NCBI GenBank assembly: GCA_963697345.1
Contig: CAVONS010000007.1
Location: 248,001 to 312,000, forward strand
DNA length: 64,000 nucleotides
Origin: Prado023 sp963697345
GTDB lineage: Bacteria; Actinomycetota; Actinomycetes; S36-B12; CAIYMF01
Direction of reading: 5' to 3'
Shown here: piece after piece, positions 52,684 to 60,717 of the stretch
Layout of the letters: the number at the start of each line of letters is the position of its first letter
How positions within the stretch are numbered: position 1 is the stretch's first letter
Notes under the pieces: model-generated
Database searches by the model: none
What the model was told of the DNA's origin: nothing
What the model saw: only the letters and a program-made list of their open reading frames with translations
Program-made: the position numbers and the translations under genes

Positions 52684-53910
52684 ATGGACAACGCAGCCGG
52701 ATCCCGCCGCGTCGTGCGCAGCGTGTCCGATCGGTGGATCGCCGGTGTGGCCGGCGGGATCGCTGAGCACTTCGGGATCCCGTCCTGGGTGGTGCGCATC
52801 CTGTTCCTGCTCGCGGCCCTGGTCGGTGGGATGGGCATCGTGGCCTATGCCCTCATGTGGCTCCTGCTGCCCCTTGACCCGGATCGCGGCAGCTCCACGG
52901 ACGTCCGGTCACGGGCAGCCGGGGGCTGGGACCTCACCGGGGTGCTCGGCATCCTGGCCCTGGGGTTGGGGATCCTGCTGGCGCTGGCGGCCCTGGGGCT
53001 GCCGATCCGGGTCTCGTTGTGGGGCCCGGTGCTCATCGTCGCGGCGGGCGCGGTGGTCCTGTGGCGCCAGAGCGATGAGGTCCGCGGGGGCACCGCGGGG
53101 ATCCTCGTCGGTGCTGGTGTCGAGGACCCCTCGGGTCGTGCCGATCGGCAGGGGTGGGTCCGCGTCCTCGTCGGTCTGGCACTGGTCATGATCGGCCTGG
53201 TCGCGGTGATCGGCCCGCGGGTGGACCTGGTCCAAACCGGCTGGTCGCTGGCAGCGGTCGGCGCGCTGCTGGCCGGTGTCGTGATCATCGCGCTGCCGTG
53301 GATCTCCACGTGGATCAAGGACCTCGAGGCGCAGCGCTATGCGGCGGTGCGCGCCCAGGAGCGTGCGGCCATGGCAGCGCGTGTGCATGACTCGGTGCTG
53401 CAGACGCTCACCCTGATCCAGCGGCGCTCCGATGATCCCGATGAGGTTGCCCGCCTGGCTCGCGCCGAGGAACGGGCGTTGCGCTCGTGGTTGTACGCCC
53501 CCACGGGTGCCTCAGGTTCACTGACCGCGCAGCTTGCCTCGATGGTGGCCACCACGGAGGCCGACTACGACGTGCGGATCGATCTGGTGACAGTGGGTGA
53601 CACCGTGGTGGATGATCGGATGACGGCACTGGTGGCAGCCACCCGCGAGGCCGTGGTCAACGCCGCCAAGCATGCGGGTGCACCGGCAACCGTGTACGCC
53701 GAGGTCGACGAGGAGCAGGTGGAGGTCAACGTGCGGGATCGCGGCTGTGGCTTCGATCCCGAGACTGTGGGCGAGGATCGCCACGGGGTCCGCGGGTCCA
53801 TCGTGGCCAGGATGGACTCCGTCGGTGGCTCGGCCACGGTGCGCAGCGAATCGGGGGCCGGCACCGAGGTGCGCCTGACATTGCCGATCGGAGGTGGCCG
53901 CGATGCCTGA
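52684..53910 (+). CDS. PspC-domain histidine kinase (LiaS-like)
   Basis: A 408-residue kinase. Residues 8-65 are a PspC domain with a membrane segment (DRWIAGVAGGIAEHFGIPSW). Further membrane segments lie around 86-127 and 160-205. The HisKA_3 helix has ERAAMAARVHDSVLQTL (His235). The HATPase has N-box REAVVNAAKHAG, G1 DRGCGF and G2 HGVRGSI. It is the predicted sensor for the downstream regulator and shares its PspC domain with the divergent membrane protein, hinting at hetero-interaction. GATCAT lies 6 nt before the ATG. Confidence 0.9.
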   Translation: MDNAAGSRRVVRSVSDRWIAGVAGGIAEHFGIPSWVVRILFLLAALVGGMGIVAYALMWLLLPLDPDRGSSTDVRSRAAGGWDLTGVLGILALGLGILLALAALGLPIRVSLWGPVLIVAAGAVVLWRQSDEVRGGTAGILVGAGVEDPSGRADRQGWVRVLVGLALVMIGLVAVIGPRVDLVQTGWSLAAVGALLAGVVIIALPWISTWIKDLEAQRYAAVRAQERAAMAARVHDSVLQTLTLIQRRSDDPDEVARLARAEERALRSWLYAPTGASGSLTAQLASMVATTEADYDVRIDLVTVGDTVVDDRMTALVAATREAVVNAAKHAGAPATVYAEVDEEQVEVNVRDRGCGFDPETVGEDRHGVRGSIVARMDSVGGSATVRSESGAGTEVRLTLPIGGGRDA

Positions 53911-54577
53911 GCTCCACCCGAACAGCGACCCCGGTCCGGATGCCGTGCTGCCTCGCGTCGTGCTCGTCGACGACCACGGGTTGTTCCGCGCAGGTGTTGC
54001 CCATGAGCTGGCCGGGTCGGTCGACCTCGTGGGCGAGGCGGGCGACGTTCCCAAGGCCGTTGTGGTCATCCACGCGACCCGACCCGATGTCGTGCTGCTC
54101 GATGTCCACCTCCCCGGTGGCGGAGGGCGTGCCGTGCTCGATGCCTGCGTCCCCGAACTGCCCGACACACGCTTCCTCGCGCTGAGTGTCAGCGATGCTG
54201 CTGACGACGTCATCGGTGTGGTGCGTGGTGGTGCGCGGGGGTACGTCACCAAGGGTGTGACGGCCGCCGAGCTCCTGGACGCCATCCACCGGGTCGCAGC
54301 CGGGGAGGCCGTGTTCTCCCCGCGGCTGGCCGGATTCGTCCTCGACGCGTTCTCCGGGCAGAGCGCACCGGCCTCCGATGAGCTGGACCAGCTGTCCCCC
54401 CGTGAGCGCGAGGTGATGCGCTTCATCGCCCGGGGCTACACCTATCGCGAGGTCGCCAAGGAGCTGGTCCTGTCGGTCAAGACGGTCGAGACTCACGTGT
54501 CGGCCGTGCTGCGCAAGCTGCAGCTGTCCAATCGGCACGAGTTGGCGCGCTGGGCGCAGGCCCGCGGCGTGGTGTGA
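53903..54577 (+). CDS. LiaR-like NarL-family response regulator
   Basis: A 224-residue regulator. Receiver acidic pair VVLVDDHGLFRAGV, Asp67 in DVVLLDVHLPGGG and Lys in YVTKGVT. LuxR-type domain LSPREREVMRFIARGYTYRE, VLSVKTVETHVSAVLRKLQL. ATG 53903 has GGAGGT 7 nt upstream and overlaps the kinase by 8 nt, so the pair is coupled. Likely target: the repeats at 52607-52650. Confidence 0.92.
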   Translation: MPELHPNSDPGPDAVLPRVVLVDDHGLFRAGVAHELAGSVDLVGEAGDVPKAVVVIHATRPDVVLLDVHLPGGGGRAVLDACVPELPDTRFLALSVSDAADDVIGVVRGGARGYVTKGVTAAELLDAIHRVAAGEAVFSPRLAGFVLDAFSGQSAPASDELDQLSPREREVMRFIARGYTYREVAKELVLSVKTVETHVSAVLRKLQLSNRHELARWAQARGVV

Positions 54578-54615
54578 GCCGGGGCTCCGCAGCCCGGTGG
54601 AGCTAGATTCGCGGG

Positions 54616-55275
54616 ATGACCGAACGGATCAACTCCCGGCACTTCCATGAGTCCGAGGGCATCGGGGACTGGCGCGTCCTCTACGGCCGTGCCATGGCCC
54701 ACTTCCGCACCGGGTCGTTCGCCACGGGCGTGGCGCTGGTTGATGCGATCGGCGCACTGGCCGATGCGGCCAACCACCACCCCGATGTCGACCTCAGATA
54801 TCAGGGCGTCACCGTGCGCCTGTCCACCCACGATGTCGGCGGACTGAGCACACGCGACCTCGACCTGGCCCGGGAGATCTCGGCGGCCGCGCGTGAGCTC
54901 GGCGTGTCGGCCGATCCGAGCGCCACCCAGCAGATGAACCTCACCATCGACGCGATGGTCCGCGGCGACGTGATGCCGTTCTGGCGTGCCGTGCTGGCCT
55001 ACCGGACCGAGGGCGATGAGGACCTCATCGACCCGAACGGCATCGGTCCGTCGATCTGGTTCCAGCAGATGGACGCCCCCCGGCCGCAGCGCAACCGGAT
55101 CCACGTCGACGTCGCCGTGCCCCACGAGCAGGCCGAGGCGCGGGTCGAGGCTGCCCTGGCCGCCGGGGGCGTCCTGATCACCGACTCGCACGCGCCGTCG
55201 TGGTGGGTGCTGGCCGATGCCGAGGGCAACGAGGCCTGCGTGGCGACGTGGGTCGGGCGCTGGTGGGAGGAGTGA
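54616..55275 (+). CDS. Pterin-4a-carbinolamine dehydratase fused to a glyoxalase/VOC-like domain
   Basis: A 219-residue fusion. The N-terminal ~105 residues include the dehydratase signature NHHPDVDLRYQGVTVRL and STHDVGGLSTRDLDLA. The C-terminal part (AVLAYRTEGDEDLIDPNG, SIWFQQMDAPRPQRNRIHVD, SWWVLADAEGNEACVATW) is a VOC-type fold. Both single domains are known; the joint function is not. No aromatic hydroxylase gene is nearby. TAGATT (54604-54609) lies 6 nt before the ATG. Confidence 0.85.
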   Translation: MTERINSRHFHESEGIGDWRVLYGRAMAHFRTGSFATGVALVDAIGALADAANHHPDVDLRYQGVTVRLSTHDVGGLSTRDLDLAREISAAARELGVSADPSATQQMNLTIDAMVRGDVMPFWRAVLAYRTEGDEDLIDPNGIGPSIWFQQMDAPRPQRNRIHVDVAVPHEQAEARVEAALAAGGVLITDSHAPSWWVLADAEGNEACVATWVGRWWEE

Positions 55276-55349
55276 GCCGATCTCGCGCGGCTACGAGCGT
55301 GCTCAGCGGCAGGTCCACCCGGCCGGTGAGGCCCCTGTGGCGCCCTGGG

Positions 55350-55700
55350 CTAGACGAAGACCGCGATGACGATGTTGAGGATCGTCAGCCCGCCGATGAT
55401 GCCCCACACGCCGGTCGGCACCGACTCCTTCTTGCGGTTCACCCAGGCCAGGACGGTGATCACCAGCAGGATCAGCAGCTTGATGCCGATCTTCATGTGG
55501 TCGACGTCCTCGTCGTCGGACAGGACCGTCTCGGCCAGGCCGACCATGGCCAGGCCCGTGGCCAGCTGGGTGAAGGCGCCGTCGACCATCGCTCGGTTGA
55601 CCACCTTCGGCGATGTCGACATCTGGACCAGCCACCCGCCCAGCAGCGCAGCCAGGCCGATGAAGTGCAGAACGACCAGGGACTCGAAGACGAAGGACAT
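55350..55700 (-). CDS. Four-span integral membrane protein, unknown
   Basis: A 116-residue protein with about four hydrophobic segments: FESLVVLHFIGLAALLGGWL, FTQLATGLAMVGLAET, IGIKLLILLVITVLAWV and WGIIGGLTILNIVIAVFV. The first His-containing segment recalls small actinobacterial membrane proteins annotated only as hypothetical. ATG 55700 is preceded at 6 nt by TACCCT on the minus strand (55712-55707), so leaderless; the longer frame upstream includes a repeat and is not real. Confidence 0.82.
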   Translation of the reverse strand: MSFVFESLVVLHFIGLAALLGGWLVQMSTSPKVVNRAMVDGAFTQLATGLAMVGLAETVLSDDEDVDHMKIGIKLLILLVITVLAWVNRKKESVPTGVWGIIGGLTILNIVIAVFV

Positions 55701-55724
55701 GCGCCAAGGGTAGGTGATCCCGAC

Positions 55725-55780
55725 GGCTGTGCTGGCGGGGCTGGCTGTGCTGGCTGTGCGGGCTGTGCTGGCGGTGCGGG
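55725..55780. repeat. Short tandem repeats (GGCTGTGCT family)
   Basis: Degenerate 9-bp copies (GGCTGTGCT, GGCTGTGCG, GGCGGTGCG) fill the gap between the membrane-protein promoter and the PIG-L stop codon. No coding role seen. Confidence 0.75.
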
Positions 55781-56509
55781 TCAGGCGGTGCGGACCGCGT
55801 GGAACATCTCGGCCAGGCGACCCTCGGGAAGGCCACCGCGCTGCGCCGACTGCGTCATCCAGCCCCGGATCATCCCCTCGAGGTCCTCCATGTGCTCCGT
55901 CTGGCTCTTGTGCGCCCTCAGCGCGCTGAGCTTGGCCTCGATGTGGTCGGTCACGTCGACATAGGTGTTGGGGGTCGGCGAGCCGAACATCCACAGCTCC
56001 GAGACGTGCCACTCGCCCAGGCCCTCGTCGTTCATGAGGCTCGGATGGGCGAACTGGTTGCGGGCATCCGGGTAGATCGCCTGCACTGTGGCCTCGGCAG
56101 CAGCCATGTGATCGGGATGCGACGCGCCGATGCGATCCCAGTTCCTGATCGGTGACATCGTCATCACGCGTTCGGGTTGGACCTGGCGGATCACCCGAGT
56201 GATGTCGCGGCGCAACTCGTGGGTGACGGTCAGCTCCCCATCCTTGTACCCGAGGAACCGGACGTCGTCCACGCCGACCGCCGCAGCGGCCGAAACCTGC
56301 TCCCCACGGCGGATCCCGGGGATCTGCGAGCGCGGGACGTCGGGGTCGAAACCGCCGGCATCACCATCGGTCACGATGCAGTAGGTGACCCTGACCCCGG
56401 CCGCCACGAGGGTCGCGACAGTGCCGGAGGCCCCGAAATCGACGTCGTCGGGGTGGGCAGTAACGACAAGGACTCGCGTCACATCACTGGAAATATCCAC
56501 GGAAGACAT
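55781..56509 (-). CDS. PIG-L family (LmbE-like) N-acetylglucosaminyl deacetylase
   Basis: A 242-residue zinc-dependent deacetylase fold. VLVVTAHPDDVDFGASGTVA holds the His-Asp-Asp metal/catalytic motif and GASHPDHMAAAEA the second His pair. Family members deacetylate GlcNAc conjugates (mycothiol pathway, glycopeptides); the substrate here is not determined. Starts: ATG 56509 (chosen), TTG 56524, or GTG 56500, which has TACGAT 7 nt upstream. Confidence 0.85.
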   Translation of the reverse strand: MSSVDISSDVTRVLVVTAHPDDVDFGASGTVATLVAAGVRVTYCIVTDGDAGGFDPDVPRSQIPGIRRGEQVSAAAAVGVDDVRFLGYKDGELTVTHELRRDITRVIRQVQPERVMTMSPIRNWDRIGASHPDHMAAAEATVQAIYPDARNQFAHPSLMNDEGLGEWHVSELWMFGSPTPNTYVDVTDHIEAKLSALRAHKSQTEHMEDLEGMIRGWMTQSAQRGGLPEGRLAEMFHAVRTA

Positions 56510-56538
56510 CGTAGGTTGATTCAAGCGCGGGGGCGTGT

Positions 56539-57963
56539 GTGTCGAAGGGGTGGGGTGTGGGGGTACTACGTCTGCTTGTTGCCGCGACCAGCGCTGCGCT
56601 GCTCGTGACCCTCGTCGGTGCCCCGGCCCAGGCCGTCGCGCCAGTGCCCACGGCCGCGGTGGTGCTTCCCGCGGCGCTGGATCGTGCGTCCTTCTACGAG
56701 GCGCAGAGCGTGTGCGATCCGGTCGAGCGGCCCGGAACGACTGCGCTCAAGAACCTGCTCCTGGCGACGTACGGCCCGGCCACCATCTACATCCCGCGCA
56801 CCTGCAGCTCGAGCACCAGTGAGCACTTCGACGGCCGCGCGGTGGACTGGATGCGCAACGTGCGCGTCCCGGCCGAGAAGGAGATGGCCGACGCGTTCGT
56901 GAACTGGCTCCTGGCACCTGGTGCGGACGGAACCCCACATGAGATGGCCCGTCGGCTGGGAATCATGTACATCATCTGGAACAACCAGATGATCCGCATG
57001 TATGACCCGGGCCGCGGCTGGACCGACTATCGCAGCTGCATGTCGTCCTCGAGGGCTGGATCCGGCCTGGACACGTCATGCCACCGAAACCACGTGCACA
57101 TCTCGATGTCATGGGACGGCGCCGCAGCGGCCACGAGCTGGTGGACCGGCGCGGCCCAGACCCAGCCCTACTGCTCGTCTGCCAGCACCTCGGCCACGCC
57201 GGGCTCGGGGGATCCGGCGGTCATCGCCGAGCCCACGACGGTGAGTGGCTTCGTCAGTGTCAAGCCCTACACGATCCTGGACACCGCGGCAGGGTCGGGC
57301 GCCGGGCTGAGCGCGACGTGCCGAGCCCTGGCGGGTCGCTCGCTGTTCCCGAGCGCGGCCGCCAAGGGCGGGTCGGTGCCGACGGGCGCGAAGGCCGTCG
57401 TGCTTCGGGTCACGTCATCGAGCAACGCCCCGGCACGGCTGTCGGCGTGGTCCTCGGGAGGGACCCGGCCCTGGGGCCAGGCAGTCACCGGGATCGGGTC
57501 CACGACGGTCACGATGGTCGTGCCGCTCGCCTCGGACGGGAGCATCGGTCTGAGCACCTCACTGGGTGCGGCGAACATCACCGCACAGGTGATCGGGTTC
57601 GCCCCCGGCAGCGGTTCCCTGGTGGTGGTCACCGAGCCTGATCCGGCACCGGAGGTTGCGGCCGTGGCCCGTCCGACCAAGCCGCGCAAGGTCCGGGCCA
57701 AGGCCCTGAGCCGAGCGGTCAGGACCACGTGGAAGGCGCCGAGGTCCGACGGCGGTGCCGCGCTGCTGCAGTACCGGGTCGAGGCGCTGAAGAGCAAGAA
57801 GCGCGGGGCCACGGTGGCTGGCACCTGCTACACCGAGCCCACCGTGCTCAAGTGCCGGATCAAGGACCTCAAGAAGCGGAAGAAGGCCTACTGGATGTCT
57901 GTGTCGGTGTCCAATGACGCCGGCTGGACCTGGGCGACACGCAAGAAGGTCCGGTTCAGGTAG
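56539..57963 (+). CDS. Secreted peptidase-like protein with C-terminal fibronectin III domain
   Basis: A 474-residue exported protein. Signal peptide at residues 1-32 (LLVAATSAALLVTLVGAPAQA). Residues about 50-205 resemble the zinc D-Ala-D-Ala peptidase-like domain of secreted actinobacterial proteins: HFDGRAVDWM (His..Asp), RRLGIMYIIWNNQMIRMYDP and CHRNHVHISMSWDG (His-x-His). A beta-rich middle domain and an Fn3-like C-terminus (KPRKVRAKALSRAVRTTWKA, YRVEALKSKK) follow. The protein probably acts on or binds the cell wall; activity is an inference. GTG start. Confidence 0.8.
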   Translation: MSKGWGVGVLRLLVAATSAALLVTLVGAPAQAVAPVPTAAVVLPAALDRASFYEAQSVCDPVERPGTTALKNLLLATYGPATIYIPRTCSSSTSEHFDGRAVDWMRNVRVPAEKEMADAFVNWLLAPGADGTPHEMARRLGIMYIIWNNQMIRMYDPGRGWTDYRSCMSSSRAGSGLDTSCHRNHVHISMSWDGAAAATSWWTGAAQTQPYCSSASTSATPGSGDPAVIAEPTTVSGFVSVKPYTILDTAAGSGAGLSATCRALAGRSLFPSAAAKGGSVPTGAKAVVLRVTSSSNAPARLSAWSSGGTRPWGQAVTGIGSTTVTMVVPLASDGSIGLSTSLGAANITAQVIGFAPGSGSLVVVTEPDPAPEVAAVARPTKPRKVRAKALSRAVRTTWKAPRSDGGAALLQYRVEALKSKKRGATVAGTCYTEPTVLKCRIKDLKKRKKAYWMSVSVSNDAGWTWATRKKVRFR

Positions 57964-57997
57964 CCGGCCGCGGCTGCTCTGCGGCAGGGGGTCTGAC

Positions 57998-58042
57998 GCA
58001 GGGGCGTCCGAGGCAGGGGCGTCCGAGGCAGGGGCGTCCGAG
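57998..58042. repeat. Three perfect 15-bp tandem repeats upstream of pcrA
   Basis: GCAGGGGCGTCCGAG is repeated without change at 57998, 58013 and 58028. The array ends 20 bp before the pcrA-region -10 (TAGAAT, 58062-58067), where copy number could affect the promoter. Confidence 0.95.
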
Positions 58043-58262
58043 CAGTGTCTGCCGGGGCACCTAGAATCCCTTGGGTGCTCGCGGACGATGTACTGCCCCG
58101 CCTCCCCAGGACGACCATGCCCGCAGCCGACATCGATGACGAGGCCGACCGCGAGGCCGACGCCGGAGTGCTGTTCGCCGCCCCCGCCCCGTCCCCCGCC
58201 CCGGCCCCGCCCCGGCCCCCGTCCCTGCCCATCGCGGCTCGGAGGCCGGACGCGCCGCTGAC

Positions 58263-60596
58263 ATGGTGCGCGCAGCCGTGGCCGCGGCGAAGGGTGGGTC
58301 GCAGGCACAGCAGGCGGATCGCCGTGCCCAGTCCGAGGCGCAGCGGGCCACCGAGATCGTCGACCTCGTCGCGGGGCTGAACGAACCGCAGCGTGCCGCT
58401 GTCGAACATCGCGGCGGCCCCCTGCTCATCGTGGCCGGTGCGGGCTCGGGCAAGACCAGGGTCCTGACCCGCCGGATCGCCCACCTGCTGGCCACGGGCG
58501 ACGCCCGTCCGGGCGAGATCCTGGCCATCACGTTCACCAACAAGGCCGCGGCCGAGATGCGTGAGCGGGTCGAGGCCTCGGTCGGTCCGCGGGCGCGTGC
58601 GATGTGGGTCTCGACGTTCCACTCCGCGTGTGTGCGGATCCTGCGCCGGGAGTCCGACCGGCTGGGGTTGAAGTCCTCCTTCTCCATCTACGACCAGGCC
58701 GACAGCCTGCGGCTGGTCACCCTCGTCTCACGGGACCTCGACCTCGACCCGAAGCGGATGCCCCCGCGGGGGCTGCTCAACCGGATCTCCGGGCTCAAGA
58801 ACGAGCTCGTCGACCCGGACACGTTCCGCTCAGAGGCCGCCAATGAGACCGAGGCGACCCTGGCCGACGTCTACACGGCCTACCAGCAGCGCCTCGTGCG
58901 GGCCCAGGCCGTGGACTTCGACGACATCATCGGGCACACCGTCGCCCTGATGGTCGGGTTCCCCGACGTCGCCGAGCACTACCGCCGACGCTTCCGCCAC
59001 GTCCTGGTCGATGAGTACCAGGACACCAACCACGCCCAGTACCGGCTCGTCTCGGAGCTCGTCGGCCGCCCGGATGGCGCCATCCCCCCGGGGCAGCTGG
59101 TGGTCGTCGGCGACTCCGACCAGTCGATCTACGCCTTCCGCGGGGCCACCGTCCGCAACATCGTGGAGTTCAGCACCGACTACCCCGACGCTCGCCAGAT
59201 CGTGCTCGACCAGAACTACAGGTCCACGCAGACGATCCTCTCGGCAGCCAACGCGGTGATCGCGAAGAACTCCGACCGGCAGGCCAAGAAGCTCTGGACC
59301 GACGCGGGTGACGGTGAGCAGGTCGTGGGATACGTCGCCGATTCCGAGCACGACGAGGCCGCGTTCGTGGGCAACGAGATCGACCGGCTCTCCGACGAGG
59401 GCCTGGCCAAGCCCGGCGATGTGGCGGTGTTCTACCGGACCAACGCCCAGTCACGGGCGCTGGAGGAGGTGTTCATCCGGACCGGCCTGCCCTACAAGGT
59501 CGTGGGCGGCACGCGCTTCTACGAACGTCGCGAGATCCGCGATGTGCTGGCCTACCTGCGGGTGATCGCCAATCCGGCCGATGACGTGAGCCTGCGGCGC
59601 ATCCTCAACGTGCCCAAGCGTGGGATCGGGGACCGGGCCGAGGCCTACGTGTCCGGGTTCGCCGAGGCGGAGCGGATCACCTTCGGTGCGGCATTGCGCC
59701 GGGCCGACGAGATCCCCGGCATGGCCGGGCGCAGCGCCTCGATGATCGCTGCGTTCGTGGCGATCCTCGATGACCTCGCCGCCGTCGTGGACTCGGGGGC
59801 TGGGCCAGCGGATGTGATGCGTGCTGTGCTGGAGCGTTCGGGATACCTCGCCGAGCTGCAGGCGTCCACCGATCCCCAGGACGAGGTGCGGGTGGAGAAC
59901 GTCGTGGAGTTCGAGGCTGTGGCCGCGGAGTTCGTCCGCGAGGCCGAGACCGCGGGTGAGGACCCGGGCACCCTGGCCGACTTCCTCGAGCGGGTGGCCC
60001 TGGTCGCCGATGCCGACGAGATCCCGGAGGGTGAGGACCACGAGGGCGTCGTCACGCTGATGACGCTGCACACGGCCAAGGGCCTGGAGTTCCCCGTGGT
60101 GTTCCTCACCGGGATGGAGGACGGGATCTTCCCGCACATGCGGGCGATGTCCGACCCGTTCGAGCTCTCCGAGGAGCGCCGGCTGGCCTACGTGGGAATC
60201 ACCCGGGCCCGGGAGCGCCTCTATGTGACCCGGGCCATCAGCCGGTCAGCCTGGGGCGCCCCCAGCTACAACCCCGAGTCCCGGTTCCTGGCCGACATCC
60301 CGCCCGAGCTGGTCCGGTGGGATCGCGAGGAGCCGGCCAGGTTCTCCAGCCCGTCCTCAGGTGGGTACGGCTCGTCGCCGTCGTTGTCCGCGGCCGCTGA
60401 ACGCACGTCGCGTACCCCGGCCGCCCGCGCGGTGATCTCCGTGTCGGCGGGCGACCGCGTGCTGCACCCCAAGTTCGGCATGGGCACCGTGGTCAGCACG
60501 CTGGGCTCCGGGGACAAGGCCGAGGCCTCGGTCGACTTCGGCTCCGAGGGGACAAAACGTCTGCTGCTGCGCTACGCCCCGGTCGAGAAGCTCTGA
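58263..60596 (+). CDS. pcrA: ATP-dependent DNA helicase PcrA/UvrD
   Basis: A 777-residue SF1 helicase acting in nucleotide-excision repair and replication-conflict resolution. Motifs: Q-motif LNEPQRAAVEH, Walker A VAGAGSGKTRVLTRRIAHLL, ITFTNKAAAEMRERV, Walker B VLVDEYQDTNHAQY, GDSDQSIYAFRGA, VTLMTLHTAKGLEFPVVFLT and YVGITRARERLY, plus the C-terminal Tudor-like VLHPKFGMGTV. The promoter TAGAAT lies 7 nt before a GTG at 58075 in another frame. That frame (to about 58255) has strongly coding third positions and an acidic Pro-rich sequence like the N-terminus of other actinobacterial PcrA, so a one-base deletion near 58260 may have cut off the true N-terminus. Confidence 0.94.
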   Translation: MVRAAVAAAKGGSQAQQADRRAQSEAQRATEIVDLVAGLNEPQRAAVEHRGGPLLIVAGAGSGKTRVLTRRIAHLLATGDARPGEILAITFTNKAAAEMRERVEASVGPRARAMWVSTFHSACVRILRRESDRLGLKSSFSIYDQADSLRLVTLVSRDLDLDPKRMPPRGLLNRISGLKNELVDPDTFRSEAANETEATLADVYTAYQQRLVRAQAVDFDDIIGHTVALMVGFPDVAEHYRRRFRHVLVDEYQDTNHAQYRLVSELVGRPDGAIPPGQLVVVGDSDQSIYAFRGATVRNIVEFSTDYPDARQIVLDQNYRSTQTILSAANAVIAKNSDRQAKKLWTDAGDGEQVVGYVADSEHDEAAFVGNEIDRLSDEGLAKPGDVAVFYRTNAQSRALEEVFIRTGLPYKVVGGTRFYERREIRDVLAYLRVIANPADDVSLRRILNVPKRGIGDRAEAYVSGFAEAERITFGAALRRADEIPGMAGRSASMIAAFVAILDDLAAVVDSGAGPADVMRAVLERSGYLAELQASTDPQDEVRVENVVEFEAVAAEFVREAETAGEDPGTLADFLERVALVADADEIPEGEDHEGVVTLMTLHTAKGLEFPVVFLTGMEDGIFPHMRAMSDPFELSEERRLAYVGITRARERLYVTRAISRSAWGAPSYNPESRFLADIPPELVRWDREEPARFSSPSSGGYGSSPSLSAAAERTSRTPAARAVISVSAGDRVLHPKFGMGTVVSTLGSGDKAEASVDFGSEGTKRLLLRYAPVEKL

Positions 60597-60625
60597 GGCG
60601 CGCGGCTCGCCCTCCCCGTGGCGGT

Positions 60626-60691
60626 TCGTGCTTCCCCCCGCCGCTCGTTCTTCTGACGGAACGCAAGCACCAGCGCGCTATGGAAGCACGA
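60626..60691. terminator. Inverted repeat between convergent pcrA and hydrolase genes
   Basis: TCGTGCTTCC (60626-60635) and GGAAGCACGA (60682-60691) pair perfectly around a 46-nt loop, in the gap between two converging stops. Could be a bidirectional terminator; the long loop makes this tentative. Confidence 0.45.
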
Positions 60692-60717
60692 GGCGCCGAG
60701 GCCGGCGGGGTGTGGCG

